In this document: piece after piece, positions 1-6,744 of the stretch | Layout of the letters: every line of letters starts with the position of its first letter | Position numbering within the stretch: position 1 is the stretch's first letter | Assembly: GCA_045591645.1 (NCBI GenBank) | Contig: JAZNTG010000007.1 | Location: forward strand, 1-29,318 | DNA length: 29,318 nt | Direction: 5' to 3' | DNA from: SFWF01 sp045591645 | Lineage (GTDB): Bacteria; Bacillota; Clostridia; Oscillospirales; Acutalibacteraceae | Notes under the pieces: generated by a model | The model's input: the letters and a program-made list of their open reading frames with translations, nothing else | What the model was told of the DNA's origin: nothing | The model's database searches: none | Program-made: the position numbers and the translations under genes

Positions 1-4
1 CGAC

Positions 5-439
5 CTATTGGAATTGGGTTAATTCACATTTGTAGCGGATAACCGTTTCACCGTCATAAATTTCAGAGAATTCTGTAATACTAAAATTGTTCTTCTGATA
101 AAAACCGACGGCATCATTATCCGTTTCAGCATATACAGACAATAAATCATAATTATTTATCACTTGTTTTATCATATAAGAACCAATGCCTTTGCCACGA
201 GCAGATAAATCAACCGCAATTCCTAATATCTCAACTTTCTTCTGTTCAATAAAAGAAACAGCCATAACACCCACAATCTTTCCGTGACTAAAACAAGCAA
301 AGATTTTTACAGAGTTATTATTCAGAAATTGTTCTACTTTCTTATTAAACTTTTCTTCGGTAGGCATAAACATACAGTGTTTGTAAATCTCATATGTTTG
401 TAAAATATCGTTCTTGTGAGTTAATTCTATTAGGTTCAT
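5..439 (-). CDS. GNAT family N-acetyltransferase
   Basis: The protein would transfer an acetyl group from acetyl-CoA to an amine; the substrate cannot be told from sequence. The acetyl-CoA pyrophosphate-binding signature is clear: a beta strand (EILGIAVD) followed by SARGKGIGSYMI, then the late YAETDNDAVGFYQKNNF stretch typical of GNAT folds (aromatic residue in the alpha-4 region). Length (144 aa) is normal for a one-domain GNAT. I place the start at the ATG at 439 because AGGTG lies six bases upstream of it; an upstream in-frame GTG at 448 has no ribosome binding site. A good promoter lies at 477-505. The gene is AT-rich compared with the housekeeping genes further right and lies on the island side of the tRNA scar at 776-820, so it is probably cargo of an integrated element. 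Confidence 0.85.
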   Translation of the reverse strand: MNLIELTHKNDILQTYEIYKHCMFMPTEEKFNKKVEQFLNNNSVKIFACFSHGKIVGVMAVSFIEQKKVEILGIAVDLSARGKGIGSYMIKQVINNYDLLSVYAETDNDAVGFYQKNNFSITEFSEIYDGETVIRYKCELTQFQ

Positions 440-476
440 TGCACGCACCTACAAATTCTTATTTATCGGTGAGATA

Positions 477-505
477 ATTATATCATTTTTCGCACCTTTT
501 CTCAA
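477..505 (-). promoter_or_regulatory. Promoter of the GNAT gene
   Basis: On the minus strand a TTGAGA (500-505) and TATAAT (477-482) are separated by exactly 17 bases, with TG one base before the -10 box. This is one mismatch from the sigma-A consensus and sits about 38 bases upstream of the chosen ATG. Confidence 0.75.
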
Positions 506-507
506 TC

Positions 508-540
508 CCTTTTTCTTTGTTTACTGCGGGGCAAAATTTG
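508..540. repeat. 33-bp direct repeat, copy 1
   Basis: This T-rich then CTGCGG-containing stretch matches 951-983 at 28 of 33 positions in direct orientation. The two copies bracket about 410 bases that include a hairpin, the CGGAAA array and the tRNA-Pro fragment. Origin unknown. Confidence 0.6.
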
Positions 541-598
541 TTCTGCGAAAGGCCTTGACTTTTGGGGCGGACAGAGTTACTATACAGACGACAAAAAA

Positions 599-633
599 CA
601 CCTCGGATGCGGCTTAAAGCTGCATTCGAAGTG
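599..633. terminator. Bidirectional hairpin terminator
   Basis: The arms CACCTCGGATGCGGCTT and its partner ending CGAAGTG pair over about 16 bases with G-U wobbles around a short AAA loop. An A-rich tract lies before the stem (592-598) and TTTT after it, so it could terminate in both directions. No gene ends directly here in the window, so its client is unclear. Confidence 0.6.
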
Positions 634-677
634 TTTTGCTTGACCACAGTTTATCCCACATCCACGCTCGGAGGACA

Positions 678-758
678 CGGAAACAGTGGAGGTAAGAGTG
701 CCGGAAAGGATGTGTTTCCGAGCGGAAAGGGGCGGAAATGCCTAGAAACGAGCGGAAA
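678..758 (+). repeat. Phased CGGAAA array beside the tRNA scar
   Basis: The hexamer CGGAAA occurs five times in direct orientation, starting at 678, 702, 723, 733 and 753, plus one inverted copy (TTTCCG) at 715-720. Spacings of 24, 21, 10 and 20 bases are near multiples of a helical turn. The array ends 18 bases before the tRNA-Pro fragment. This placement is what arm-type binding sites of a tyrosine integrase or its excisionase look like at the end of an integrated element. That role is inference. Confidence 0.5.
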
Positions 759-775
759 CAGGTACTCCGGATTTC

Positions 776-820
776 TTTGGGAACTAGATGCCGCAGGTTC
801 GAGTCCTGTCACCTCGACCA
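776..820 (+). pseudogene. 3' half of tRNA-Pro (UGG), integration scar
   Basis: From the anticodon loop TTTGGGA (anticodon TGG at 778-780) to the CCA end (818-820) this is a normal tRNA: 3' anticodon arm ACTAG, T arm GCAGG-TTCGAGT-CCTGT, acceptor strand CACCTCG, discriminator A. The 5' half is absent: the bases before the loop do not pair with ACTAG and no CGAGGTG acceptor strand occurs upstream. A break exactly in the anticodon loop is characteristic of tyrosine-integrase integration, which keeps a tRNA 3' half at the far end of the element. The intact tRNA-Pro should then lie left of the window. Anticodon assignment is direct; the integration history is inference. Confidence 0.8.
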
Positions 821-826
821 AAATTT

Positions 827-869
827 TGACCGAAAATAGAGGTTTATCCTCCACTTTCGGTCATTTTTT
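827..869 (+). terminator. Terminator after the tRNA-Pro fragment
   Basis: GACCGAAA (828-835) pairs with TTTCGGTC (855-862), with an inner GAGG/CCTC pairing, followed by a run of six T. It is likely the native tRNA terminator that stayed with the 3' half. Confidence 0.8.
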
Positions 870-950
870 ATGCCTTTTTGGGTGTTTTTCCGCCACTTTT
901 GCAAAAATCGTGTTTTTACGACCACATAATCAAATGCGGACTACGAAATT

Positions 951-983
951 TCCTTTTCTTTGTTTGCTGCGGCGCAAATTTTG
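951..983. repeat. 33-bp direct repeat, copy 2
   Basis: Partner of 508-540 (28/33 identical). This copy lies on the host side of the tRNA-Pro scar, copy 1 on the presumed element side. The rest of the interval up to 1070 shows nothing else I can name; the promoter of the following gene was not clear. Confidence 0.6.
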
Positions 984-1082
984 AGCCTCTTTACTTCCAT
1001 ATGAGCTAATTCGTTCGCATGTTTGTATATCTCTGTAAAAAATGGAAAAAGTAAGTAATAGAAAATAAACGGAGGTAATGAA

Positions 1083-1748
1083 ATGTTTAAACACGAAAAG
1101 ATGCTTTTTCATCCTGTAGCGGTAGAGAGGCCTAATCCGCAGTATGCGGCACTGCTTCAAGAACAACTTGGCGGTGGTAACGGCGAGCTTAAAGCGGCGA
1201 TGCAGTATATGTCGCAGAGTTTTAGAATTAAAGACCCTGAAATTAAGGATTTGTTCCTTGACATTGCTGCAGAAGAACTCGGTCATATGGAGATGGTGGC
1301 ACAGACCATCAATCTCTTAAATGGTCACGATGTGGATGCCGAAAAGGTTCCGTCAGGCGAAATTCAGTCACACGTGCTTTTAGGACTTAATCCAGGTCTT
1401 ATCAACGCTTCGGGTTACTCGTGGACGGGCGACTATGTAACCGTTACAGGTGATTTATGCGCCGATTTGCTCAGCAATATCGCATCCGAACAGCGTGCAA
1501 AGGTGGTTTACGAATATCTTTACCGTCAGATTGACGACAAAAAGGTGCGTGAGACCATCGACTTCCTTTTGAACCGCGAGGAAGCACACAACCAGATGTT
1601 CCGCGATGCCTTTAACAAGGTGCAAAACTCCGGCTCTAACAGGGATTTCGGCACAATAAAAGCCGCTAAGATGTATTTTTCTATGTCGGACCCCGGTCCC
1701 AACGCATTCGCTACAGGCGAAACTAAACCCGTATCTTTTGATAAGTAA
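1083..1748 (+). CDS. Manganese catalase (CotJC/Mn-catalase family)
   Basis: A dimanganese catalase that disproportionates hydrogen peroxide to water and oxygen. The 221-aa protein carries the full ligand set of the family: E35 (in GNGELKAAM), E65 and H68 (AAEELGHME), E136 (IASEQRAK) and H169 (REEAHNQMF), arranged as a ferritin-like four-helix bundle. Length lies between spore-coat CotJC proteins (about 190 aa) and longer Mn catalases (about 270 aa). GGAGG ends seven bases before the ATG, fixing the start. A terminator follows directly, so the gene is monocistronic. In spore formers such proteins are often spore-coat or mother-cell proteins; with sigK in the window that fits, but no sigma-E or sigma-K promoter was securely identified. 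Confidence 0.93.
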   Translation: MFKHEKMLFHPVAVERPNPQYAALLQEQLGGGNGELKAAMQYMSQSFRIKDPEIKDLFLDIAAEELGHMEMVAQTINLLNGHDVDAEKVPSGEIQSHVLLGLNPGLINASGYSWTGDYVTVTGDLCADLLSNIASEQRAKVVYEYLYRQIDDKKVRETIDFLLNREEAHNQMFRDAFNKVQNSGSNRDFGTIKAAKMYFSMSDPGPNAFATGETKPVSFDK

Positions 1749-1752
1749 TATT

Positions 1753-1788
1753 AAAACCGCTGAAGTTCTTTATGCTTTAGCGGTTTTT
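1753..1788 (+). terminator. Terminator of the Mn catalase gene
   Basis: AAAACCGCTGAAG pairs with CTTTAGCGGTTTT around a short loop, followed by T residues. It lies just before the convergent gene ending at 1794 and may serve both. Confidence 0.85.
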
Positions 1789-1793
1789 CATAA

Positions 1794-2465
1794 TTACCAA
1801 ATAAACGGTATCAGTCGGTACTTGACTTTTTGCTTATACTCACGATAGCCGTCGAGTTCTTTTTCAAGAAATTCTTCTTCGTCACGAATCCGTTTTGCTA
1901 TGATAAAAGGATATGCTAGGAAAATCAAAAATGAATATACCGAGCCGAGCACTAGCGGCATTGATAAAAACAAAAGCAAAGTTACGCTATACATTGGGTG
2001 TCTGACAATTCCATACAGTCCAGTATCTATTACCTTTTGATTTTCCTGCACTTCGATAGTACGGCTTAGATATGTATTTTCTCTGAGCACCTCTGCATAG
2101 AGAATGTATGCCACCAAAAGCGCCACTGCAGCACCGATTGAGATGCCTTTTGACAAGGTGTATAAGTTGAAACGAAAGCCAAATCCCGCAACGATAAACC
2201 CAGCCAGAAACATAAGACCGCTTAACTTCACAACAAGGCTTTGCTCTTGCCTTTTTTCTTTTGCGTTCAGTCTGCTTTTTAATAGTTCGGGGTTTTTGAA
2301 CATCATTACAATCCCTGCAAAGAACATCGGAATAAACAATATTCCCAGAAGCAACCAACCGTTAAAAAATGACAAGCTGCCTGCAGGTAAGAATATTAAT
2401 AGCCCTACTAAAGCCACGCCTAATAAAAATTTCGTTATTGCTGAGATGAATAATTTTAAGGTCAT
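1794..2465 (-). CDS. Isoprenylcysteine carboxyl methyltransferase (ICMT)-like membrane protein
   Basis: A multi-pass membrane protein of the ICMT/phospholipid methyltransferase-like superfamily, which methylates small substrates using SAM at the membrane. About five hydrophobic segments are visible. The C-terminal half has the family signature: VIDTGLYGIVRHPMYS (the RHPMY SAM/substrate motif), then RIRDEEEFLEKELDGYREYK and a KVKYRLIPFIW tail. The true substrate in bacteria is unknown. I start the protein at the ATG at 2465 (223 aa), preceded by GGTGG six bases upstream. The frame stays open further upstream through a helix-turn-helix region without a stop, so a fused regulator-enzyme reading from a TTG at 2660 is formally possible (see the pseudogene entry). 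Confidence 0.8.
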   Translation of the reverse strand: MTLKLFISAITKFLLGVALVGLLIFLPAGSLSFFNGWLLLGILFIPMFFAGIVMMFKNPELLKSRLNAKEKRQEQSLVVKLSGLMFLAGFIVAGFGFRFNLYTLSKGISIGAAVALLVAYILYAEVLRENTYLSRTIEVQENQKVIDTGLYGIVRHPMYSVTLLLFLSMPLVLGSVYSFLIFLAYPFIIAKRIRDEEEFLEKELDGYREYKQKVKYRLIPFIW

Positions 2466-2696
2466 AGCAGTCCACCGCCGAATTGTTGATTTATCGATAT
2501 GTGTAATACTTTTAAAATAAAACAAATCTTCAAACTTTTTATCTAATGCAACACAAAGAATTAACGCTAATTTAGCTGTAGGGTTAAATTGCCCTGTTTC
2601 AATGGAACTGATGGTGTTTCGCGATACGCCGACCATTTCAGCTAATTGCTGTTGGGACAACCCTTTTTACGTTCTCGCATCTTTCAGATTGTTTTT
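2466..2696 (-). pseudogene. XRE-family (YozG-like) regulator, N-terminus broken
   Basis: A Cro/C1-type helix-turn-helix is intact: LSQQQLAEMVGVSRNTISSI, then ETGQFNPTAKLALILCVALD and FEDLFYF, the usual ending of these 65-70-aa regulators. Its beginning is damaged. In the same frame upstream one reads KNNLKDART, then a TAA (2667-2669), then KGLSQ, and no ATG/GTG/TTG precedes the KNN. Alignment to the family is colinear, so the TAA replaces one codon. The frame also lacks a stop before the methyltransferase, so the end of the regulator appears lost as well. Either the regulator is dead, or translation restarts at the TTG at 2660 and makes a truncated fusion; that TTG has no properly spaced ribosome binding site. 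Bases 2697-2764 hold no gene I recognise. Confidence 0.7.
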
Positions 2697-2764
2697 TAAT
2701 AATTAAGCTGCGAGCATATGCTCCTATGCGGCGATATTTTCGTCAAGCGCAACCTCTGCCGCCT

Positions 2765-3292
2765 TTACACTAATCCATAAGTCATCGTCATGGGGTCTTG
2801 AAAAAGCGAAATCTTAGGCGGTGTGAACGTAAAAATTATAAACAAAACGGCTATTATGCAAAGTATTACTATCGCCACGGTTGAATACCGACAAAAGTTC
2901 TTGTCGCTTTTCATAAGTCGCGTTTCGGTTATAAAGGTAACAGCCGCCGCAATAAAAAAGATGATGATATTAAACCAATCTGCCGACACCCCTAATGCGC
3001 CGGTATAGGTGTAATAAATTACAGGTATTACCATAAGCCCTGTCAGAATACCGATAAGTTTTGCGCACCAATAATTCTCATAGCCTTTGGAAAAATATCG
3101 GCTCTCTAAAAGCGCGAAAGCAAACATCGGGAAAAACAATATTTTCATATGCTCCCATATAGACTCATTCACAGCCGAAAACAGCGCAACAAAGGTATTA
3201 TCCGTCCAATCGTAAAGAAAATGCAGCAGCGTTCCCGCAACACCTGTGAACACGAACCCCGCAAATTGCCAAAAAGATAATGATTTTTTCAT
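2765..3292 (-). CDS. DUF6512-type integral membrane protein
   Basis: Function unknown. The 175-aa protein has about five hydrophobic segments: residues about 8-25, 50-65, 79-95, 102-122 and 137-157. It carries the stretch LLHFLYDW, then SAVNESIWEHMKILFFPMF, which I recognise as typical of the DUF6512 membrane family of Firmicutes. AGAGGG is seven bases before the ATG. It follows the DUF5714 gene on the same strand after a 76-base gap that contains a near-perfect palindrome (3311-3332) over the probable -10 box (TATATT). The same palindrome precedes the DUF5714 gene, so the two are probably controlled together. Confidence 0.75.
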   Translation of the reverse strand: MKKSLSFWQFAGFVFTGVAGTLLHFLYDWTDNTFVALFSAVNESIWEHMKILFFPMFAFALLESRYFSKGYENYWCAKLIGILTGLMVIPVIYYTYTGALGVSADWFNIIIFFIAAAVTFITETRLMKSDKNFCRYSTVAIVILCIIAVLFIIFTFTPPKISLFQDPMTMTYGLV

Positions 3293-3310
3293 ACCTATGC
3301 CCTCTTTTGC

Positions 3311-3332
3311 AATATACTAAATTAAGTATATT
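3311..3332. promoter_or_regulatory. Palindromic operator, copy A
   Basis: AATATACT-AAATTA-AGTATATT is self-complementary at 20 of 22 positions. It lies 18 bases before the DUF6512 ribosome binding region and its outer arm supplies a TATATT -10 candidate. A dimeric repressor bound here would block the promoter. It matches 4081-4102 at 17 of 22 positions. Confidence 0.6.
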
Positions 3333-3368
3333 CAAAAAAAGCCAATCTATGAAATGAACGCTAAGCTC

Positions 3369-4052
3369 TTAAATTCTATAGGGGCATCTGTTGCCAATAC
3401 ACTGATTATTCTGCGCTGAATGAGCACACTTTATTTTGCCAAGCTCCATTTTCACGCCAAGGTTTATATCTGAAAATTTAACAGACTCGGTTATAGCAAG
3501 GTATGAATCACGCTTACAGCAACGCGGTCCGCCGACTTTTCCGATAGCTTCAAGGGCTTTGGCGGTCATTTGGTTGGATAGTCCCCACGCTTCATTAGCG
3601 AGCGGTGTAGAGCCTGTAACGATTGACACAAACATACCGGTACTCACTCCAGCTCCGCAAGCGCCCCAAAAACCGCAAGCACCACCCGGAACTTTTTTAC
3701 CGCGAGACTGCATTTCGATAAGCGACTTATTAAGGTCAATTTCACCGCCTGCGTTTTTATATGCTGTAAGCAAGGCAGAGCCGACCATAATATGATGCTC
3801 TGGCCCGTGCATATGGCAAAACGGCAAAGTCATCAGCTTTTGCAAAATCTCGATAGGATTTTTTGAGGTTTCACTCATACAAATGCCGATAATGGTGTCG
3901 CTCCCCTTTGAGTGACACTCATTACAAATATAGTGACCGTTAACACAAGATGTCTTGCTGTTTTCACGTTTGTGGCAAAGCGCGCATTCCATCTCCGTGT
4001 CGTTCTCCAAATATGTAAGCGGCGCGCCGCAAATCAAACATTCATCTTTCAT
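3369..4052 (-). CDS. DUF5714 domain-containing cysteine-rich protein
   Basis: Function unknown. The N-terminus is a double zinc-ribbon-like region: CLICGAPL at residues 5-12, then CALCHKR, a later CNECH, and the family-typical FCHMHGPEHHIMVG. The middle has a glycine-rich GGACGFWGACGAGVSTGM segment, the C-terminal part GPRCCKRDS, and the end CIGNRCPYRI. The many Cys and His residues suggest bound metal or a cofactor. I recall DUF5714 proteins beside radical-SAM and methyltransferase genes, but no such gene is next to this one. GGGAG lies six bases before the ATG. The promoter region carries palindrome copy B. Confidence 0.75.
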   Translation of the reverse strand: MKDECLICGAPLTYLENDTEMECALCHKRENSKTSCVNGHYICNECHSKGSDTIIGICMSETSKNPIEILQKLMTLPFCHMHGPEHHIMVGSALLTAYKNAGGEIDLNKSLIEMQSRGKKVPGGACGFWGACGAGVSTGMFVSIVTGSTPLANEAWGLSNQMTAKALEAIGKVGGPRCCKRDSYLAITESVKFSDINLGVKMELGKIKCAHSAQNNQCIGNRCPYRI

Positions 4053-4080
4053 TTTTTCTCCCTTGTAGGTTTATGTATTT

Positions 4081-4102
4081 ATTATAGTATTTTAAGTATA
4101 GT
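4081..4102. promoter_or_regulatory. Palindromic operator, copy B
   Basis: Read on the minus strand this is ACTATACTTAAAATACTATA plus AT: the ATACTTAA half-site is identical to copy A. It contains the TATAAT -10 candidate of the DUF5714 gene and lies 29 bases before its ATG. A shared regulator for both genes is inferred from position and identity. Confidence 0.55.
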
Positions 4103-4174
4103 TTCCGAAAACAGTGTTTTTCTTTTATCCTTGCGACATTCAGCGTTGACACAGCGAGTTTGATGTATGCGTTT

Positions 4175-5404
4175 TTATTTCTGGATAAGTGTCGGTTTTT
4201 CTTGTGGTTTTGGGAGGGGCCCCACATTCACATCAAAGTAGATATGTTCCTTTACTTTTTGCCGACTTAATAATGCTACCGTTTCGACGTGTTCCGTGTG
4301 TGGGAACATATCCACGGGTTGGATGCGGCGGACCTTATAGCCCTTTCTGGTAAGGTATGATAGGTCGCGCGCCTGTGTTTCGGGGTTGCAGGAAATATAG
4401 ACCACCTTTTCGGGAGCGAGGATAACAAGACTTTTAAGAAAATCGAGGCTTGCACCTGCGCGCGGCGGATCCATTATAACGACATCGAACCTTTCGCCCG
4501 AATTTGCCGCTTTTACCATAAATTTACCAGCGTCATCCTCATAGAATTTGATGTTTTGAACTCCGTTCAGCTTTGCGTTGGTAACGGCGTCTTTTACGGC
4601 ATCTTTATTCAGTTCAACACCGATAACCTCTTTGGCGTTTTTAGAGGCGATAATGCCGATAGTGCCCGTTCCGCAGTATACATCAAGCACCCTTTCCGTG
4701 CCCTGAAGGGCAGCAAATTCCATCGCTTTATTGTAAAGCACCTCGGTCTGAGTGGGGTTTATCTGGTAGAAGGCTTTAGGCGATATTCTAAAAGTAAAGC
4801 CGCAAAGTTCCTCCTCGATATAGCCGTCTCCGAAAAGGACACGACTCTCCTCTCCGAGGACGAGGCTCGTCCTCTTATTATTCACATTCTGGACGACAGT
4901 CGTGATCTCGGGGTGGCGGGAAAGCAGAGCGTTCACAAACTGCGACTCCTTTGGAAAATCGATTACCGAGGTAACCAACACAACCATTATCTGTCCGCTT
5001 AAAAATCCTCTTTTTATAAGGACGTGACGCAAAAAACCTTTCATTGTAATATCATTAAAGGGCTTCATTTTAAAGCTTTTGAGCAGTTTGCGTATAGTAA
5101 CGATTATCTCATCTGCCTTTTCGTCCTCTATAAGACAGCTATCGACAGGAACAATATTATGGGTAGAGGACTGATACACACCCGAGATTATCTCACCCTT
5201 TCTCTCACTAAAGGCCGCCTGCACCTTATTGCGGTAATGATAGGGGTACTCCATACCGATTATTTCGTTTGCGTGATGATAACGGCCGAGTAGCTTTATC
5301 ACCTTTACCTGTTTAAAGCTGAGTTGACGGTCATATGGAAGATTATGTATCTGACATCCTCCGCATTTTTTATAAAGAGGACATTTTAAAATATTACCAT
5401 TCAT
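4175..5404 (-). CDS. rlmD: 23S rRNA (uracil-C5)-methyltransferase, RlmD/RumA family, TRAM-less paralogue
   Basis: A SAM-dependent m5U methyltransferase. The N-terminus starts directly with the iron-sulfur cysteines (CPLYKKCGGC), so the TRAM RNA-binding domain found in the upstream paralogue is missing. The catalytic part has VLDVYCGTGTIGI (SAM motif I), VIMDPPRAG and YISCNPETQARDL with the nucleophilic Cys. PYHYRNK is typical of the family. The ATG overlaps the stop of the upstream paralogue (ATGA, 5401-5404), so translation is coupled; GGAGAG lies seven bases upstream. It ends the pcrA operon. Which uridine (747, 1939 or other) it modifies cannot be told from sequence. The C-terminal extension after VALLSRQ is about 30 residues longer than the family minimum. 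Confidence 0.88.
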   Translation of the reverse strand: MNGNILKCPLYKKCGGCQIHNLPYDRQLSFKQVKVIKLLGRYHHANEIIGMEYPYHYRNKVQAAFSERKGEIISGVYQSSTHNIVPVDSCLIEDEKADEIIVTIRKLLKSFKMKPFNDITMKGFLRHVLIKRGFLSGQIMVVLVTSVIDFPKESQFVNALLSRHPEITTVVQNVNNKRTSLVLGEESRVLFGDGYIEEELCGFTFRISPKAFYQINPTQTEVLYNKAMEFAALQGTERVLDVYCGTGTIGIIASKNAKEVIGVELNKDAVKDAVTNAKLNGVQNIKFYEDDAGKFMVKAANSGERFDVVIMDPPRAGASLDFLKSLVILAPEKVVYISCNPETQARDLSYLTRKGYKVRRIQPVDMFPHTEHVETVALLSRQKVKEHIYFDVNVGPLPKPQEKPTLIQK

Positions 5405-6744
5405 ATTTTTCTCTCCAATTTTGCTACCGTTTCGACGTGATGCGTTCTCGGGAATAGGTCAAACGGCATATACTCTTTAAGCTCATATCCGAGAGATGAA
5501 AGAATTTTTATATCTCTGCCGAGAGTCGCAGGATCACAGGAGATATAGACAAGTCGTTCAGGGCAGAAGTCGTTCGCAATTATTTTAAGTAATTCCTCAC
5601 TGCAACCCTTACGTGGGGGATCCACAATTATAACCTCGGGACTTATTCCCTCTTTATTTAACGCTTCAGCAGCATTTGCCGCATCAGAACATATGAATCT
5701 TGCATTCGTAATGTTATTATTCTGAGCATTGAACTTTGCATCCTTTACCGCTTCGGGAACTATCTCAACACCAATTATCTCTTTAGCTTTATCAGCCATT
5801 GAAAGACCTATGGTGCCCGCACCGCAGTAAAGGTCGAGAAGTGTTTTTCCCTTTGGCTTTGCATACTCTGCCGCCTTTTTATAAAGCCTTTCCGCCATAT
5901 CGCGGTTGACCTGATAGAAAGAAAGCGGATCGATACGCACCTTTATACCGCAGAGGATATCGTAGATATATCCGTCGCCGTAAAGGTTTTTGCACTTATT
6001 GCCTAAAATTACATTTGTTTTAGCCTTATTGATATTAAGCACTACAGCTTTTAATCTTTCTCCCGTTTTCTCCAAAAGCAATTTTACAAGCTCATCAGAA
6101 TCGGGCAGACTGTCTCCGTTTATAACAACACAGACCATCAGCTCATTTGTAGCGACGGCGAGGCGTAGATATAAATGTCGGATAAGTCCTTTACCCGTCT
6201 GCTCATTATATACAGAAAGCTTCTTGCCCTTGATCCACTCTGTAAATATTTGGGATATTTTATAAAATTCCTCGGGTTGAAGCCTACAGTCACCCGAGGG
6301 TATTATTCTGTGAGAATGGCTTGCATAAAAGCCAACCGTATAATCCTCTGATACAGGGTACTGCGCTTTATTTCTATAACGAAACGGGGTATCACTGCAG
6401 ATTGGCTGCGGCTCCATATTAATACCGCCTATGCGCTTTACGGCATCCTCGACCTTTTTCTGCTTTGCGTGAAGCTCTGCCTCATATGAAATATGGCGGT
6501 AGACGCAACCGCCGCACTTTGAAAAGGCGGCGCAGTCGATATCGCATCTGTCGGGAGAAGCTGTAATGATCTCTTCTGCCTTGCCAAAGGCACAGTTTGA
6601 TTTCACCTTTAAAATTTTTGCCTTTATCCTGTCCCCTATCGCAGTCATAGGCACAAAAACGGCAAGACCCTCGTATCTTCCGATACCAGAGCCTTCGCTT
6701 GACATAGCGGTTATTTCGAGTTCAATAAAATCGTTTTTCTTCAT
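5401..6744 (-). CDS. rlmD: 23S rRNA (uracil-C5)-methyltransferase RlmD/RlmCD family, with TRAM domain
   Basis: Complete 447-aa RumA-type enzyme that methylates C5 of uridine in 23S rRNA. Residues about 1-58 form the TRAM domain (EGSGIGRYEGLAVFVP). The iron-sulfur cluster cysteines follow (CAAFSKCGGC). The methyltransferase domain has LLDLYCGAGTIGL, VIIVDPPRKGC and YISCDPATLGRDI with the catalytic Cys. PRTHHVETVAKLERK is the usual ending. Its ATG overlaps the DUF975 stop (ATGA, 6741-6744) and AGGAAG lies just upstream, so it is translated within the operon. Two RlmD-like genes in tandem suggest that one is RlmCD-like with broader site choice and the other specialised. Confidence 0.92.
   Translation of the reverse strand: MKKNDFIELEITAMSSEGSGIGRYEGLAVFVPMTAIGDRIKAKILKVKSNCAFGKAEEIITASPDRCDIDCAAFSKCGGCVYRHISYEAELHAKQKKVEDAVKRIGGINMEPQPICSDTPFRYRNKAQYPVSEDYTVGFYASHSHRIIPSGDCRLQPEEFYKISQIFTEWIKGKKLSVYNEQTGKGLIRHLYLRLAVATNELMVCVVINGDSLPDSDELVKLLLEKTGERLKAVVLNINKAKTNVILGNKCKNLYGDGYIYDILCGIKVRIDPLSFYQVNRDMAERLYKKAAEYAKPKGKTLLDLYCGAGTIGLSMADKAKEIIGVEIVPEAVKDAKFNAQNNNITNARFICSDAANAAEALNKEGISPEVIIVDPPRKGCSEELLKIIANDFCPERLVYISCDPATLGRDIKILSSLGYELKEYMPFDLFPRTHHVETVAKLERKI

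Noticed and set aside
651..854. Minus-strand ORF of 67 codons containing VEVTGLEPAA
   Set aside because: It is the antisense reading of the tRNA-Pro fragment; this peptide type is a well-known artefact of tRNA ends and has no ribosome binding site.
562..984. Plus-strand ORF of 140 codons over the tRNA scar
   Set aside because: It crosses two terminator hairpins and the tRNA fragment and shows no recognisable protein features.
2697..2764. Minus-strand reading KAAEVALDENIAA as the end of a lost gene
   Set aside because: Too short, no start, and not in frame with either neighbour; it may be chance.
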